Assembly: GCA_030041195.1 (NCBI GenBank)
Contig: JASHOI010000608.1
Span: 1 to 21,121, forward strand
Origin: Streptosporangiaceae bacterium
Lineage (GTDB): Bacteria; Actinomycetota; Actinomycetes; Streptosporangiales; Streptosporangiaceae
Reading direction: 5' to 3'
Length of the DNA: 21,121 bases
In this document: positions 7,120-15,156 of the stretch, piece after piece
Layout of the letters: each line of letters begins with the position of its first letter
Position numbering within the stretch: the first letter of the stretch is position 1
The notes under the pieces: generated by a model
What the model was told of the DNA's origin: nothing
What the model saw: only the letters and a program-made list of their open reading frames with translations
The model's database searches: none
Program-made: the position numbers and the translations under genes

Positions 7120-7704
7120 TTAACCGTGGGCGTCGCTCTCGACGGCCTCGCGCAGCCGGGTGAACTCCTCGGCCAGCTTGGGCATCACAAAGTGCGCGTT
7201 GAGGCCACTCGGGTTCGGCAGCACCCACAGCCGGGTGGCGCCCGCCGTCCGGGCCTGCGGCCCGATGGTGGCGCGGGCCTCCCCGAACGCCGTCCGGTAG
7301 GCGGTGACGCCGACCACCGCCAGCCATCGCGGGCCGAAGCGCTCGGCCTTGGCCAGCAGTTCCCTGCCGCCGTCGCGCAGCTCGGCGTTGCTGAGCTCGT
7401 CGGCGCGCGCGGTGGCGCGTGCGACCACGTTGGTGATGCCGAGCCCCAGGCCGAGCAGATCCTCCTGCTCGTCGGGCCGCAGCTGGCGTGGGGTGAACCC
7501 GGACCGGTACAGGGCCGGCCAGAACCGGTTCCCCGGCCGGGCGAAGTGGTACCCGGTGGCCGCCGAGTACAGGCCGGGGTTGATCCCGGAGAACAGCACC
7601 CGCAGGCCAGGCGCGATCACGTCGGGGATGGTCAGCCCGGGGGCAGCGGCGAGCTCGGCTGCTGTCGGCCGGTGCGGACCGGTCACCGCCGAGCGCTCAG
7701 CCAC
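7120..7704 (-). CDS. mug: G/U mismatch-specific uracil/thymine-DNA glycosylase (Mug/TDG family)
   Basis: This 194-residue protein carries the two Mug/TDG active-site motifs: GINPG (40-44, catalytic Asn 42) after the LRVLFS strand, and NPSGLNAHF (164-172), the intercalation loop. The segment YHFARPGNRFWPALYRSGF (52-70) is also typical. It excises uracil or thymine from G:U/G:T mismatches in base-excision repair. GTG 7704 is chosen because it follows TATTGT by six bases, a leaderless promoter arrangement, and gives the usual family length. A longer reading to ATG 7776 would overlap that promoter and add unrelated residues. It is divergent from the zincin gene. Confidence 0.88.
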   Translation of the reverse strand: MAERSAVTGPHRPTAAELAAAPGLTIPDVIAPGLRVLFSGINPGLYSAATGYHFARPGNRFWPALYRSGFTPRQLRPDEQEDLLGLGLGITNVVARATARADELSNAELRDGGRELLAKAERFGPRWLAVVGVTAYRTAFGEARATIGPQARTAGATRLWVLPNPSGLNAHFVMPKLAEEFTRLREAVESDAHG

Positions 7705-7710
7705 GGGCCA

Positions 7711-7716
7711 ACAATA
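7711..7716 (-). promoter_or_regulatory. -10 box for the mug gene (leaderless)
   Basis: The reverse strand reads TATTGT, then TGGCCC, then GTG 7704. The six-base spacing predicts transcription starting at the start codon. No clear -35 is seen. Confidence 0.5.
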
Positions 7717-7781
7717 GGCGGACGCAACGCCGGCCGGTAGAACTGTTGCATGAGTGACGTCCGTGCGCAGGCTCATGGCGA

Positions 7782-8144
7782 GTGGGCGGGGGGCGCCCCC
7801 TGATCCGGGTGGAACCCGAGCGGTTCGAGGAGATGGTCGCGGCCGCGCTGGACTCGCTGCCCGACGACCTCGGCCGCCTGATCAGCAACGTGGCCATCAC
7901 CGTGGAGCACGGGCCGGGCCCGCCCGGCCTGCTCGGGCTCTACCAGGGGATTCCGCTGACCGCACGGACCGCATCCGGGTATGCCGGGGTGCTGCCGGAC
8001 CGGATCACGATCTACCGCCGCGCGATCTGTGCGATCTGCAACACCGACGAGCAGGTGGTCGAGCAGGTGCGGCGCACTGTGATCCACGAGGTCGCGCACC
8101 ACTTCGGGATAAGCGACGAGCGCCTGCGCGAGCTCGGCTGGTGA
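7782..8144 (+). CDS. Small zinc metallopeptidase (zincin, DUF1025-type)
   Basis: This protein of about 120 residues has the zincin motif IHEVAHHFGISDERL: H102, E103 and H106 with downstream D112, i.e. HExxHxxGxxD. The N-terminal part (RFEEMVAAALDSLPDDL, then NVAITVEHGP) fits the actinobacterial metallopeptidase family PF06262. Such proteins are small single-domain minigluzincin-like enzymes of unknown substrate. The start may be GTG 7782, or GTG 7809, which gives a more typical N-terminus (VEPERFEE). The last 140 bases are covered on the opposite strand by the 3' end of the MFS gene. Confidence 0.85.
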   Translation: MGGGRPLIRVEPERFEEMVAAALDSLPDDLGRLISNVAITVEHGPGPPGLLGLYQGIPLTARTASGYAGVLPDRITIYRRAICAICNTDEQVVEQVRRTVIHEVAHHFGISDERLRELGW

Positions 8145-9390
8145 CCCCGATCACGGCGGCCGCCAGGCAGGCCACGGCTCCGAGCAGGATGCCGAACCGG
8201 GGGCTGGCGGCGTCGCTCAGCGCCCCGATGATCGGCGCGCCGATAGGGGTGCTGCCAACGAGGGCAAGTGACCAGAGGGCCATCACGCGGCCCCGGTAGT
8301 CGGGTTCCGAGGCAAGCTGGACCGTGGCGTTGCCGGTCGTGAGGAACAGGACGCTGGCCGCCCCGACCAGAACGCAGGCGATCACCGCGGACCAGAGCGT
8401 GGGCATGACCGCGAGCAGCCCCATGGCCAGGGCATACGCGACGGAGATCCGGGCCAGCCGGGCCACACCGGAGCGCTGGGCTTCCGCCGCGTACAGGCCC
8501 CCGAGCACGGCCCCGGCGCCGAGCGACCCGATCAGCCAGCTGTAGGTCGTCGCGTCGCCGTGGAACGTGGTCCGGGCCAGCAGGGGCAGGCTGACCTCGA
8601 ACTCGAACGCGAACGTGCCGACCAGCGCCATCATCAGCAGCGGCCGGGCGATGGCGGGGATCCCGGCCGCGTAGCGCAGGCCCTGGCGTATCTGGCCGGG
8701 CAGGTGCGGCACCGGCCGGGTGGGGTGCAGCTGGCGGGGGTTCAGGAAGACCAGCGACGCGATGACGAACAGGAAGCTCCCGGCGTTGGCGACAAAGCAC
8801 CAGCCGATCCCGACGGTCGCGACCAGGGCAGCGGCGACCGTCGGGCCCAGCACCCGGGCCACGTTCACGGCAGTGCTGTTCAGCGTCACGGCGTCGCGGA
8901 CCAGCGGCGCTCCGACCACCTCGGACACAAAGGCCTGCCGGGCCGGGTTGTCGGCCGCGCTCAGCGTGCCGAACGCCAGCGCCAGCACCACGATGCCCCA
9001 GATATCAATGTGCCCGGTCAGCACGAGGACGCCCAGGGCCAGTGAGACCAGACCCAGGCCGACCTGGGTGATCAGCAGGATCCGCCGCCGCGGGAACCGG
9101 TCCACCAGCACCCCGGCGTACGGCGACAGGACCAGGACCGGGGCGAAGCGAGCCGCCGTGGTCAGGCCCAGGATCGTCCCGGAATGCGTCAGCCGCAGCA
9201 CCAGCAGCGCCTGGGCCACCGTCTCGACCCAGGTCCCGATCAGGCTGAGCGCCTGGCCGCCGAAGTACCGGCGGAAGTTGGGCACGGCCAGCGCGGCGAA
9301 CATCGCGCGCCGGGAGCTGGGCTCACGAGAATCCGGCCTTGCGGCCTGCAGCGTCCTGGGTGCGGCCACGGGCTCGAGGCTCTCGTGCAT
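8005..9390 (-). CDS. MFS transporter (MFS_3 / EntS-like exporter)
   Basis: This 461-residue protein has about twelve hydrophobic segments. Diagnostic sequences are FRRYFGGQALSLIGTWVETV near residue 40, VLVDRFPRRRILL near 97 (loop 2-3 MFS motif) and LSAADNPARQAFVSEVVG near 143, typical of the MFS_3/transmembrane secretion-effector group of drug or siderophore exporters. The last membrane segment ends near residue 410. The ORF then continues for about 46 Arg/Ser/Pro-rich residues that run antisense over the zincin motif of the neighbouring gene. It starts 47 bases after the PhyH-like stop on the same strand, so the two are probably co-transcribed. The substrate is unknown. Confidence 0.87.
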   Translation of the reverse strand: MHESLEPVAAPRTLQAARPDSREPSSRRAMFAALAVPNFRRYFGGQALSLIGTWVETVAQALLVLRLTHSGTILGLTTAARFAPVLVLSPYAGVLVDRFPRRRILLITQVGLGLVSLALGVLVLTGHIDIWGIVVLALAFGTLSAADNPARQAFVSEVVGAPLVRDAVTLNSTAVNVARVLGPTVAAALVATVGIGWCFVANAGSFLFVIASLVFLNPRQLHPTRPVPHLPGQIRQGLRYAAGIPAIARPLLMMALVGTFAFEFEVSLPLLARTTFHGDATTYSWLIGSLGAGAVLGGLYAAEAQRSGVARLARISVAYALAMGLLAVMPTLWSAVIACVLVGAASVLFLTTGNATVQLASEPDYRGRVMALWSLALVGSTPIGAPIIGALSDAASPRFGILLGAVACLAAAVIGVTSRARAGARRLSRSGARPRGSQCAAPARPPARRCCRSHRSRGGRS

Positions 9391-9437
9391 AAGCCCAGCC
9401 TGGCCCTATGCCGCTGGGCCCTCCAAGTCCCGCTCTT

Positions 9438-10340
9438 TTAATGCACGGCGCCGCTGGGCGGGCGCCAGTGCCGCCAGCCGGGATGCACGGGGAAGTAGCG
9501 CGACGGCCCGGGCGGGATCACGATCATGCTCTCGCGCGGGGTGAGCGCGAGGCCGGCCGGAACCGGCTCCCACCAGGGCTCGCGGGCGAACATGCGGCTG
9601 AACGTCTCCCACGGGCGGTTGTCGGGGCCGAGCACGAGCTGGGACGGCACCGGCTGGTCCTGGCACTGCCAGCGGAAGTCACCGGACAGCCGCAGCGACT
9701 GCTCCCGGTTGGGCAGTGCCGCGTGTGAGGTCAGGCAGTGGAAGGCGAGCACGTCCCCGGCGCTGTAGTCCGTGGTAGCCCAGGCGCGCTCACCGGGCTG
9801 GAGCACCCGCGGGCGCGACGGAGGGCCCAGATGGCTGCCCGGCCGCACCGCGAGGCCGCCGAGCTTGACCGGAATGTCGATCAGCGGAACCCACGTGGTC
9901 AGCATGTCCTGCACCCCGGAGACGCCATAGTCGACGTGCACGTAGCGGCCACGGGGCACGCCCGGCGGGCGCTCCGGGTAGATCGCCCGCAGCACCTTGG
10001 CCGGGTAGGAGAACGCCTGCGGCCCGAGGATCGTCCTGACCGTCCTGCGCAGCTCCGCGAGGTAGGGGATCCGGTTGAACTCGCGGCTGGTGATCGCGGC
10101 CCGGAACGCTGGGTCGCCGAGCGCCTCCTTCGGGTTGAGCGCCCGCTGGTCCGCGGAGGCGAGCCCGCGGCCGTCGATCCATCCGCCCCGGCGCAACGCC
10201 GCCGCGACGGCGTCCGCAGCGGCGTACGTCTCGGCGGCGGGCAGCAGGCCGCGGAAGAACAGGTAACCGTCCTCGGCCAGCCGCTGCCGCAGCGCGCCCG
10301 GGTCCCCGAGCAGCGCATTGGCTGACGACAGCTCCTCCAC
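9438..10340 (-). CDS. PhyH-like Fe(II)/2-oxoglutarate dioxygenase
   Basis: This 300-residue protein resembles the phytanoyl-CoA dioxygenase family. The N-terminal LAEDGYLFFRGLLPA (21-35) is the typical entry helix and strand. YVHVDYG holds the HxD facial triad members H135 and D137. GGLAVRPGSH (161-170) is the family GxLxxxPGSH motif, the distal iron His is probably H206 in TSHAALPN, and R217 would bind 2-oxoglutarate. It would hydroxylate a small molecule using O2 and 2-oxoglutarate. The start is GTG 10340, seven bases after a TACGCT box. It lies upstream of an MFS exporter on the same strand, suggesting modification and export of a metabolite. Confidence 0.85.
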   Translation of the reverse strand: MEELSSANALLGDPGALRQRLAEDGYLFFRGLLPAAETYAAADAVAAALRRGGWIDGRGLASADQRALNPKEALGDPAFRAAITSREFNRIPYLAELRRTVRTILGPQAFSYPAKVLRAIYPERPPGVPRGRYVHVDYGVSGVQDMLTTWVPLIDIPVKLGGLAVRPGSHLGPPSRPRVLQPGERAWATTDYSAGDVLAFHCLTSHAALPNREQSLRLSGDFRWQCQDQPVPSQLVLGPDNRPWETFSRMFAREPWWEPVPAGLALTPRESMIVIPPGPSRYFPVHPGWRHWRPPSGAVH

Positions 10341-10347
10341 AACGGAA

Positions 10348-10353
10348 AGCGTA
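10348..10353 (-). promoter_or_regulatory. -10 box for the PhyH-like gene (leaderless)
   Basis: The reverse strand reads TACGCT, then TTCCGTT, then GTG 10340. The seven-base spacing fits a leaderless start, and no Shine-Dalgarno sequence is present to support a leadered one. Confidence 0.45.
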
Positions 10354-10429
10354 GTTCCATGGCGCTGATCCTTCGCTGAGAGAACTCAGGGGTTATGCCG
10401 GGAGAGCGCTGCGGTGAAGCTGGGAGACC

Positions 10430-11749
10430 TCACGGTTCCAGGAGCGTGGCGTCGGGCGGCACATCCGGGCGCGGCGCCGGGGCGTCCGGGGCGACGTCGG
10501 GCCGGAACGTCGCGGGGGTCGGGCGCGACCGCGCCGGCCGGAAGCAGGACGGCCCCTGCGTGGCCCAGGGTGGCCGAGGCGGAACAGCGAACCGGCCGAC
10601 GAAGGCCGAGATCGAAGCCTGCATCCCGACGACGAGCCCGTCACGGCGCTGGGTAAAGGCCTCGGTGTCGACAAGGCCGCGCTCAGAGCGGCGGTGCAGC
10701 AGCCCCAGTTCGGTAGCGCAGAGCTGGTACTCGGCCATATCCCGCAGGGCGCCGAGACCGCCGTGCAGCCGGGCCCACGCGCGGGCCTGGCGGCGGTGCG
10801 GCATGCTGCTCAGCATCGAGATGTCGAGAGCGGTGAGGATGCCGGCCGGCTCGTACTCCGGCAGATAGCGGCGAATGAGCGCGATCATGCGCCGCCGGTC
10901 CATGACCATCGAGATCAGCAGCAACACCACGATGAAAGCCAGGACCGCGTAGGTGAGCGCGAGCCTGCTCCCCGCACCGGCGAGTTCGGCGTTCCACAGC
11001 GAATGCAGCGTGACGGCGGCGAGCCAGCCCAGGCCGACCGCCCACAGGCCGCGGCCCTTGGCGACCGTGGCTGCGTACGCCACGCCCGCGCCGATCAGCG
11101 AGGCGAACAGCGCCTGGCAAACCGGGGACGCCACGCCACGCAGCACGAACGTGGTGGCCACGCCGCTGAAGCCGTAGTGGGTGGCTCGCGTGTAATAGAA
11201 GATGTTCTCGATCAGCGCAAAGCCGAGTCCGACCATGCTTCCGTAGACGACCCCGTCGCTGATCCCGTCGATCTCTTGCGGGCGCAGCCACAGCAACCCG
11301 ACGAGGGCGGCGCCCATGAGCGTGTCTTCGAGCACGGCCACACCGATCACGGCCACCGCTGACGCGGTGGCGAACCCGCCGGCCCGCAGATCCGGGGTGG
11401 TGAGCAGCTGGTTGCCGGTCAGCACGCCGATAAGCCCGATCAGCGCGGCAGACCCAGCTCCCCACAGGAAGATGAAAACCAGGCTGCCGGGCGGCTCGGG
11501 CTCCAGCCGGTCCAGGGCGAGCACGCCCGCCAGCAGTACCGGGATGGGCAGCAGCGCCAGGGTTAACCCGATCCCGGCCGACAGGGCTCCGCTCGCGGCG
11601 ACCACGGCGAGCGCGCCGAGCGCGATAAGGCTGCAGGCGGCGACGCCGACGATGAAACCGACGGGAGTATGGGCGACCCGGCGGTCGCCGGGGAGGGCCT
11701 GCGGATCGATCGGCGCCACCCTCGCAGCATAACGAGCAGAACCGGTCAT
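10430..11749 (-). CDS. PrsW-family intramembrane protease homologue with altered active-site motifs
   Basis: This protein of about 439 residues has eight or so hydrophobic segments and the PrsW (M82) framework: VLEDTLMGAAL (139-149), DGVVYGSMVGLGFALIEN (166-182), RGVASPVCQALFASLIG (204-220) and LHSLWN (248-253). Compared with usual actinobacterial PrsW sequences, EExxK reads E141-D142-T-L-M145 and the His of the third motif reads Gln 212; E181, N182 and H249 are kept. A cytoplasmic helical region (about 281-385) and a Pro/Arg-rich tail follow. ATG 11749 is chosen; ATG 11770 adds seven residues. It is divergent from the helicase. It may be inactive as a protease, or act with changed chemistry. 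Confidence 0.85.
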   Translation of the reverse strand: MTGSARYAARVAPIDPQALPGDRRVAHTPVGFIVGVAACSLIALGALAVVAASGALSAGIGLTLALLPIPVLLAGVLALDRLEPEPPGSLVFIFLWGAGSAALIGLIGVLTGNQLLTTPDLRAGGFATASAVAVIGVAVLEDTLMGAALVGLLWLRPQEIDGISDGVVYGSMVGLGFALIENIFYYTRATHYGFSGVATTFVLRGVASPVCQALFASLIGAGVAYAATVAKGRGLWAVGLGWLAAVTLHSLWNAELAGAGSRLALTYAVLAFIVVLLLISMVMDRRRMIALIRRYLPEYEPAGILTALDISMLSSMPHRRQARAWARLHGGLGALRDMAEYQLCATELGLLHRRSERGLVDTEAFTQRRDGLVVGMQASISAFVGRFAVPPRPPWATQGPSCFRPARSRPTPATFRPDVAPDAPAPRPDVPPDATLLEP

Positions 11750-11824
11750 TCCCACAGCGCGATCGACCATTTACGCGACCGCTGCAAAATGGCGCGGCGG
11801 GAATTGGCTCGGGGTTGGGCGGCG

Positions 11825-11879
11825 GCCGGGGCGGGTGCTGGCCCGGGTTTGCGGGCCGGCCGGCGCGGGTGCTGGCCCG
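11825..11879. repeat. Two 21-base direct repeats upstream of the helicase
   Basis: The 21-base blocks at 11825-11845 and 11859-11879 match at 20 of 21 positions (core GCGGGTGCTGGCCCG), with starts 34 bases apart. They lie in the spacer between the PrsW and helicase starts, so they could be regulator sites or a local duplication. Confidence 0.6.
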
Positions 11880-11895
11880 AGTTATTCCGGCTGGC

Positions 11896-11901
11896 TACAT
11901 T
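11896..11901 (+). promoter_or_regulatory. -10 box for the helicase (leaderless)
   Basis: TACATT is followed by CGTGTGC and ATG 11909. The seven-base spacing predicts a leaderless transcript, consistent with the lack of a Shine-Dalgarno sequence. No clear -35 is seen. Confidence 0.45.
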
Positions 11902-11908
11902 CGTGTGC

Positions 11909-13933
11909 ATGTTCGAAGCGTCCGGCGTTCTCGAAGAATTGAACGACGAGCAGCGCCGGGCCGCGACGCACGCGGGCGGGCCGCTGCTGGTGCTGGCCGG
12001 CGCCGGGACCGGCAAGACCGGGACGCTGGTGGCCCGGGCCGCCTGGCTGCGGGCGCAGGGCACCGAGGCCAGCCGGATCCTGCTGCTGACGTTCACTCGC
12101 CGCGCGGCCGACGACATGCTGGCCAGGGTCGAGTCGGTGGCTGGCCGGCGGAACGGGAACCCCGCCGACCGGATCTGCGGCGGCACGTTTCACGCGATCG
12201 CGCACCGGATTATCCGGGCGCACGCCGAGTCGTTCTCGCTGCCGCCCGCGTTCAGCGTGATCGACCCGCCGGACGTGGCGGACGTGCTCGACACGCTGCG
12301 CGCCGATCACGACCTGGTGGGGGTCAAGCGTCGGGCGCCGCGGGCCCAGGTCTGCGCCGACATCTACACCCGGTGCGTGAACACCCAGACCACGATCGCC
12401 GAGGTGGTGGCGGAGAGCTTCCCCTGGTGCCGCGAGTTCACCGGGCAGCTGGCCGGGCTGTTCCGCGACTACGTCGCGCACAAGCGCAAGCACGCGCTCG
12501 TCGACTTCGACGACCTGCTGCTGTTGTGGCGGGCGGCGCTCGCCGACCCCGCGGCCGGGCGGGCGCTGCGCGGCCTGTTCGACGCGGTGCTCGTGGACGA
12601 GTACCAGGATGTCAACGCGGTGCAGGCGGAGATCGTGCGGCTGCTGCGGCCGGACGGCCAGGGCCTGACCTGCGTTGGCGACGACGCCCAGGCCGTGTAC
12701 GCGTTCCGCGGCGCCGACCCGGAGCACCTGCGCGCGCTGGCCGGCGCCTACCCGGGGCTGACCGTGATCCGCCTGGTGCGCAACTACCGGTCACGGGACG
12801 CGGTGCTGCGCCTGGCGAACATGGTCCGGCCGCAGTCCGACGGGCTCGAGCTCGAGCTGACCGGGGTGCGCGGCACCGGGCCGGCCCCGCAGCTCGTGCG
12901 CTGCTACGACGAGGCGACGCAGGCTCGCGAGATCGCCGCCCGGGTGCTCGACGCGCACGAGTGCGGCCGGCTGCTGCGGGAGCAGGCCGTGCTGGTCCGG
13001 GCCGCGCACCACAGCGACGTGCTCGAGGTCGAGCTGGCCGCCCGCGGCATCCCGTTCGTGAAGTACGGCGGCCTGCGGTTTACCGAGGCCGCCCACGTCA
13101 AGGACTTCCTCGCCGCCGCGCGCATCGTGGCCAACCCAGCGGACGATCTCGGGTGGTTCCGGGTGTTGCGGCTGCACGAGGGGATCGGGCCGGCGATCGC
13201 CCGGCGGGTCATCGACGGGTTGCGGCCCGCTGACCCGAGACCGTTCGGGCGCTGGCCAGCCGCGGTGGCGTGCGTACCGGCCCGTTATCGGAGTGCGGTG
13301 GCGGCGACGCTGAGCGCCCTGGCCGGTGCCGCTGATCTGGATCGGACCGCGGACCGGGCGGTGGCGATCCTGGCCGCGCTCGCCGATCCGCTGCGGGCAC
13401 GGTACCCGGATGCCGGGGCGCGGATCGCGGATCTGGAGCGGCTGGCCGACGCGGCTTCGAGCCGGCCGTCGCTGCATGACGCCCTGGTCGAGCTGGCGCT
13501 CGACCCGCCCGCGTCCGGGTCCGACCTGGCCGGGGAGCCGCGGCTCGACGAGGATTACCTGGTCATCTCCACGGTGCACTCGGCCAAGGGGCTGGAGTGG
13601 CCGGTGGTGCACCTGCCGCACCTGGTGGACGGCGCGGTGCCGAGCGACATGGCGCTGGGCAGCCCGGAGGGGCTGGCCGAGGAGCGGCGGCTGTTCTACG
13701 TCGCGGTGACCAGGGCCCGTGACGAGCTGTACCTGTACGCGCCGCTGCGGCTGCACATCCACCGCGGCATCCGCGACGACCGGCACGGATACGCGCAGGT
13801 CAGCCGGTTCCTCGACGCCAGGGCGCAGGCGCAGTGCGAGATCGTCGAGGCCATGCCCCGCGAGCCGGCCGTGCCGCGGGTGGCCCACCTGGCCGCGACG
13901 GTGGACGCCGCGCTGGAGTCGCTGTGGACCTGA
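11909..13933 (+). CDS. UvrD/PcrA-type superfamily 1A ATP-dependent DNA helicase
   Basis: This 674-residue protein has the full motif set: LNDEQRRAA (Q motif, 11-19), GAGTGKT Walker A (31-37), LLLTFTRRAADDM (Ia), GGTFHAIAHR (91-100), VLVDEYQD Walker B (227-234), VGDDAQAVYAFRG (III, 256-268), LVRNYRS (IV, 289-295), STVHSAKGLEWPVVH (V, near 553) and YVAVTRARDELYLY (VI, near 597). It unwinds DNA 3' to 5' in repair or recombination. ATG 11909 is chosen because the Q motif follows directly; an open frame from 11669 runs back through the PrsW gene and lacks homology. The protein is slightly short for the family, lacking the usual C-terminal RNA-polymerase-binding extension. Confidence 0.92.
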   Translation: MFEASGVLEELNDEQRRAATHAGGPLLVLAGAGTGKTGTLVARAAWLRAQGTEASRILLLTFTRRAADDMLARVESVAGRRNGNPADRICGGTFHAIAHRIIRAHAESFSLPPAFSVIDPPDVADVLDTLRADHDLVGVKRRAPRAQVCADIYTRCVNTQTTIAEVVAESFPWCREFTGQLAGLFRDYVAHKRKHALVDFDDLLLLWRAALADPAAGRALRGLFDAVLVDEYQDVNAVQAEIVRLLRPDGQGLTCVGDDAQAVYAFRGADPEHLRALAGAYPGLTVIRLVRNYRSRDAVLRLANMVRPQSDGLELELTGVRGTGPAPQLVRCYDEATQAREIAARVLDAHECGRLLREQAVLVRAAHHSDVLEVELAARGIPFVKYGGLRFTEAAHVKDFLAAARIVANPADDLGWFRVLRLHEGIGPAIARRVIDGLRPADPRPFGRWPAAVACVPARYRSAVAATLSALAGAADLDRTADRAVAILAALADPLRARYPDAGARIADLERLADAASSRPSLHDALVELALDPPASGSDLAGEPRLDEDYLVISTVHSAKGLEWPVVHLPHLVDGAVPSDMALGSPEGLAEERRLFYVAVTRARDELYLYAPLRLHIHRGIRDDRHGYAQVSRFLDARAQAQCEIVEAMPREPAVPRVAHLAATVDAALESLWT

Positions 13934-13945
13934 CCGGGCTGGCCG

Positions 13946-13957
13946 GGCTGATCAGCC
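13946..13957. terminator. Palindrome between convergent helicase and DinB genes
   Basis: GGCTGATCAGCC is a perfect 12-base palindrome in the 18-base gap region between the helicase stop (13933) and the DinB stop, and it contains the DinB stop codon. It could form a cruciform or short hairpin limiting read-through, but with no loop its terminator strength is doubtful. Confidence 0.25.
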
Positions 13958-14473
13958 GCGCTCGATGATGCCGCGCAGGTACGCGGCCTGGCCGGCGTGC
14001 TGCATGTCGTCGTTGATCACGCTGACCAGGCGCACGCCCAGGGTGACCGGCGGATCCCAGGCCTTGTCCACGATGCGGTCCAGATCGGCGTCGGTCAGCC
14101 CCTGGACGTAGTTGATCGTTTCCGCGTGCACCGCGTCGTAGTAGCCGGTCAGCATCTCGCCCGAGCGGACCTGAACCGCGGCCACCGCCTCCGAGCCGTG
14201 CCCGTAGCCGGTTGCCGAGGCCGCGAACGGCAGCCCGAACCGGTCGGCCCAGGTGGATCCGCTGACTCCGGCGGTCCAGACCTGGCCCGTTCCCGCGACG
14301 TCGGCGATGTGGTCGTCCTGAATCCGGGTCAGGTGCCACACCAGCCAGGCGATCGAGTTCGACCCGTTGTCCGGGCGGAATGCCAGCTGGCCAGGCGTCA
14401 GCCCGTCGACCGCCTGATACACGGTCTCCCGGATTCTGCCAAAGGCGTCGGTCAGCAGGTCGGCGATGGTCAT
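13952..14473 (-). CDS. DinB-family protein (DUF664-type)
   Basis: This 173-residue four-helix protein has the DinB/YfiT metal-site pattern: SIAWLVWHLTRIQDDH (40-55, H47) and DDMQHAGQAAYLRG (155-168, H159). The family includes mycothiol- or bacillithiol-dependent enzymes and many uncharacterised thiol-related proteins. ATG 14473 is chosen: the family N-terminus MTIADLLTDAF starts there and GGGAG stands nine bases ahead. A longer frame to 14539 overlaps the upstream gene. It follows the flavin/F420-type oxidoreductase with a 16-base gap, so the two probably form an operon. Confidence 0.85.
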   Translation of the reverse strand: MTIADLLTDAFGRIRETVYQAVDGLTPGQLAFRPDNGSNSIAWLVWHLTRIQDDHIADVAGTGQVWTAGVSGSTWADRFGLPFAASATGYGHGSEAVAAVQVRSGEMLTGYYDAVHAETINYVQGLTDADLDRIVDKAWDPPVTLGVRLVSVINDDMQHAGQAAYLRGIIERG

Positions 14474-14489
14474 CAGGCGTTCTCCCGTC

Positions 14490-14972
14490 TCACCAGGGCA
14501 TGGACGTGCTGGTGAAGTGCGTGAGCGTGTCGATGTCACTCATCTGGTAGACGTGCCGCGGCGGGGTCTCGAACGTGGCGTAGGGCGTGACCCTGATCAC
14601 CACGCGCTTCTCGTCGTCCACCATCTGCTCGATCTGCGGCCGCCGGCTTTCCGGCACCTCCTCGCCCGCCATGATGCCGATGACCTTGGTGAGGACGTCC
14701 GTGGCGAGCTCGCGGTCGCGGGAGACCACGGCCGTGCCGTAAACCTGGAGGTAGCCCAGCGGCCACTTCTCGTCCAGAACGCAGAGGCTGACCTTGCTGT
14801 CGCGGTCGACCGCCTTGGTCTTGCCCCGCTCGGCCATCGTGGAGATCAGCAGATCGTCGCCGTCCATCACGTAGTAGACAACGGTCATGGCAGGGCCGTG
14901 TTCCTTGCGGCCGTAGCCGAAGACGCAAATTCGGTGATCGCGGACGTACTCTCGCCGCTGCTCCCGATCCAC
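14490..14972 (-). CDS. PPOX-class FMN/F420-dependent oxidoreductase
   Basis: This 160-residue protein has the split-barrel fold of the pyridoxamine-5'-phosphate-oxidase-like family. It shows GPAMTVVYYVMDGDDLLIST (26-45), the RGKTKAVDRDSKVSLCV stretch (49-65) that contacts the cofactor phosphate, and GYLQVYGTAVV (73-83). In actinomycetes such proteins bind F420 or FMN and reduce diverse substrates. The start is GTG 14972, preceded by AAGGTG at a six-base distance. It is the first gene of a pair with the DinB protein. FMN versus F420 use cannot be decided here. Confidence 0.83.
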   Translation of the reverse strand: MDREQRREYVRDHRICVFGYGRKEHGPAMTVVYYVMDGDDLLISTMAERGKTKAVDRDSKVSLCVLDEKWPLGYLQVYGTAVVSRDRELATDVLTKVIGIMAGEEVPESRRPQIEQMVDDEKRVVIRVTPYATFETPPRHVYQMSDIDTLTHFTSTSMPW

Positions 14973-15080
14973 GTTGGCACCTTAATGTCCGCCGCCCCAC
15001 CCCCGCCACATCCCCCCACGGGTTCCCGGCCGCGGGCGCCCGGGCGGGTTTCCTTGATCATCGCGACTTATCACGGGTTC

Positions 15081-15139
15081 CGTTCGTGATCGCGACCCTT
15101 ATGGGCGAAATGTACTCCACGAACGCGTGAAAGGTCGCG
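15081..15139. repeat. Interleaved inverted repeats
   Basis: CGTTCGTG (15081-15088) pairs with CACGAACG (15118-15125), and CGCGACC (15091-15097) pairs with GGTCGCG (15133-15139). The order A-B-A'-B' allows two competing hairpins or a pseudoknot. A related ATCGCGACT copy sits upstream at 15060-15068. Confidence 0.6.
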
Positions 15140-15156
15140 GTGGCGGGGTGACGGCC

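Noticed and set aside
11669..11908. Upstream extension of the helicase frame
   Set aside because: It runs back into the PrsW gene, has no helicase homology, and a better start with the Q motif follows at 11909.
12791..13888. Open frame (365 residues) antisense to the helicase
   Set aside because: No recognisable domain, and the helicase motifs V and VI on the other strand cover the same bases.
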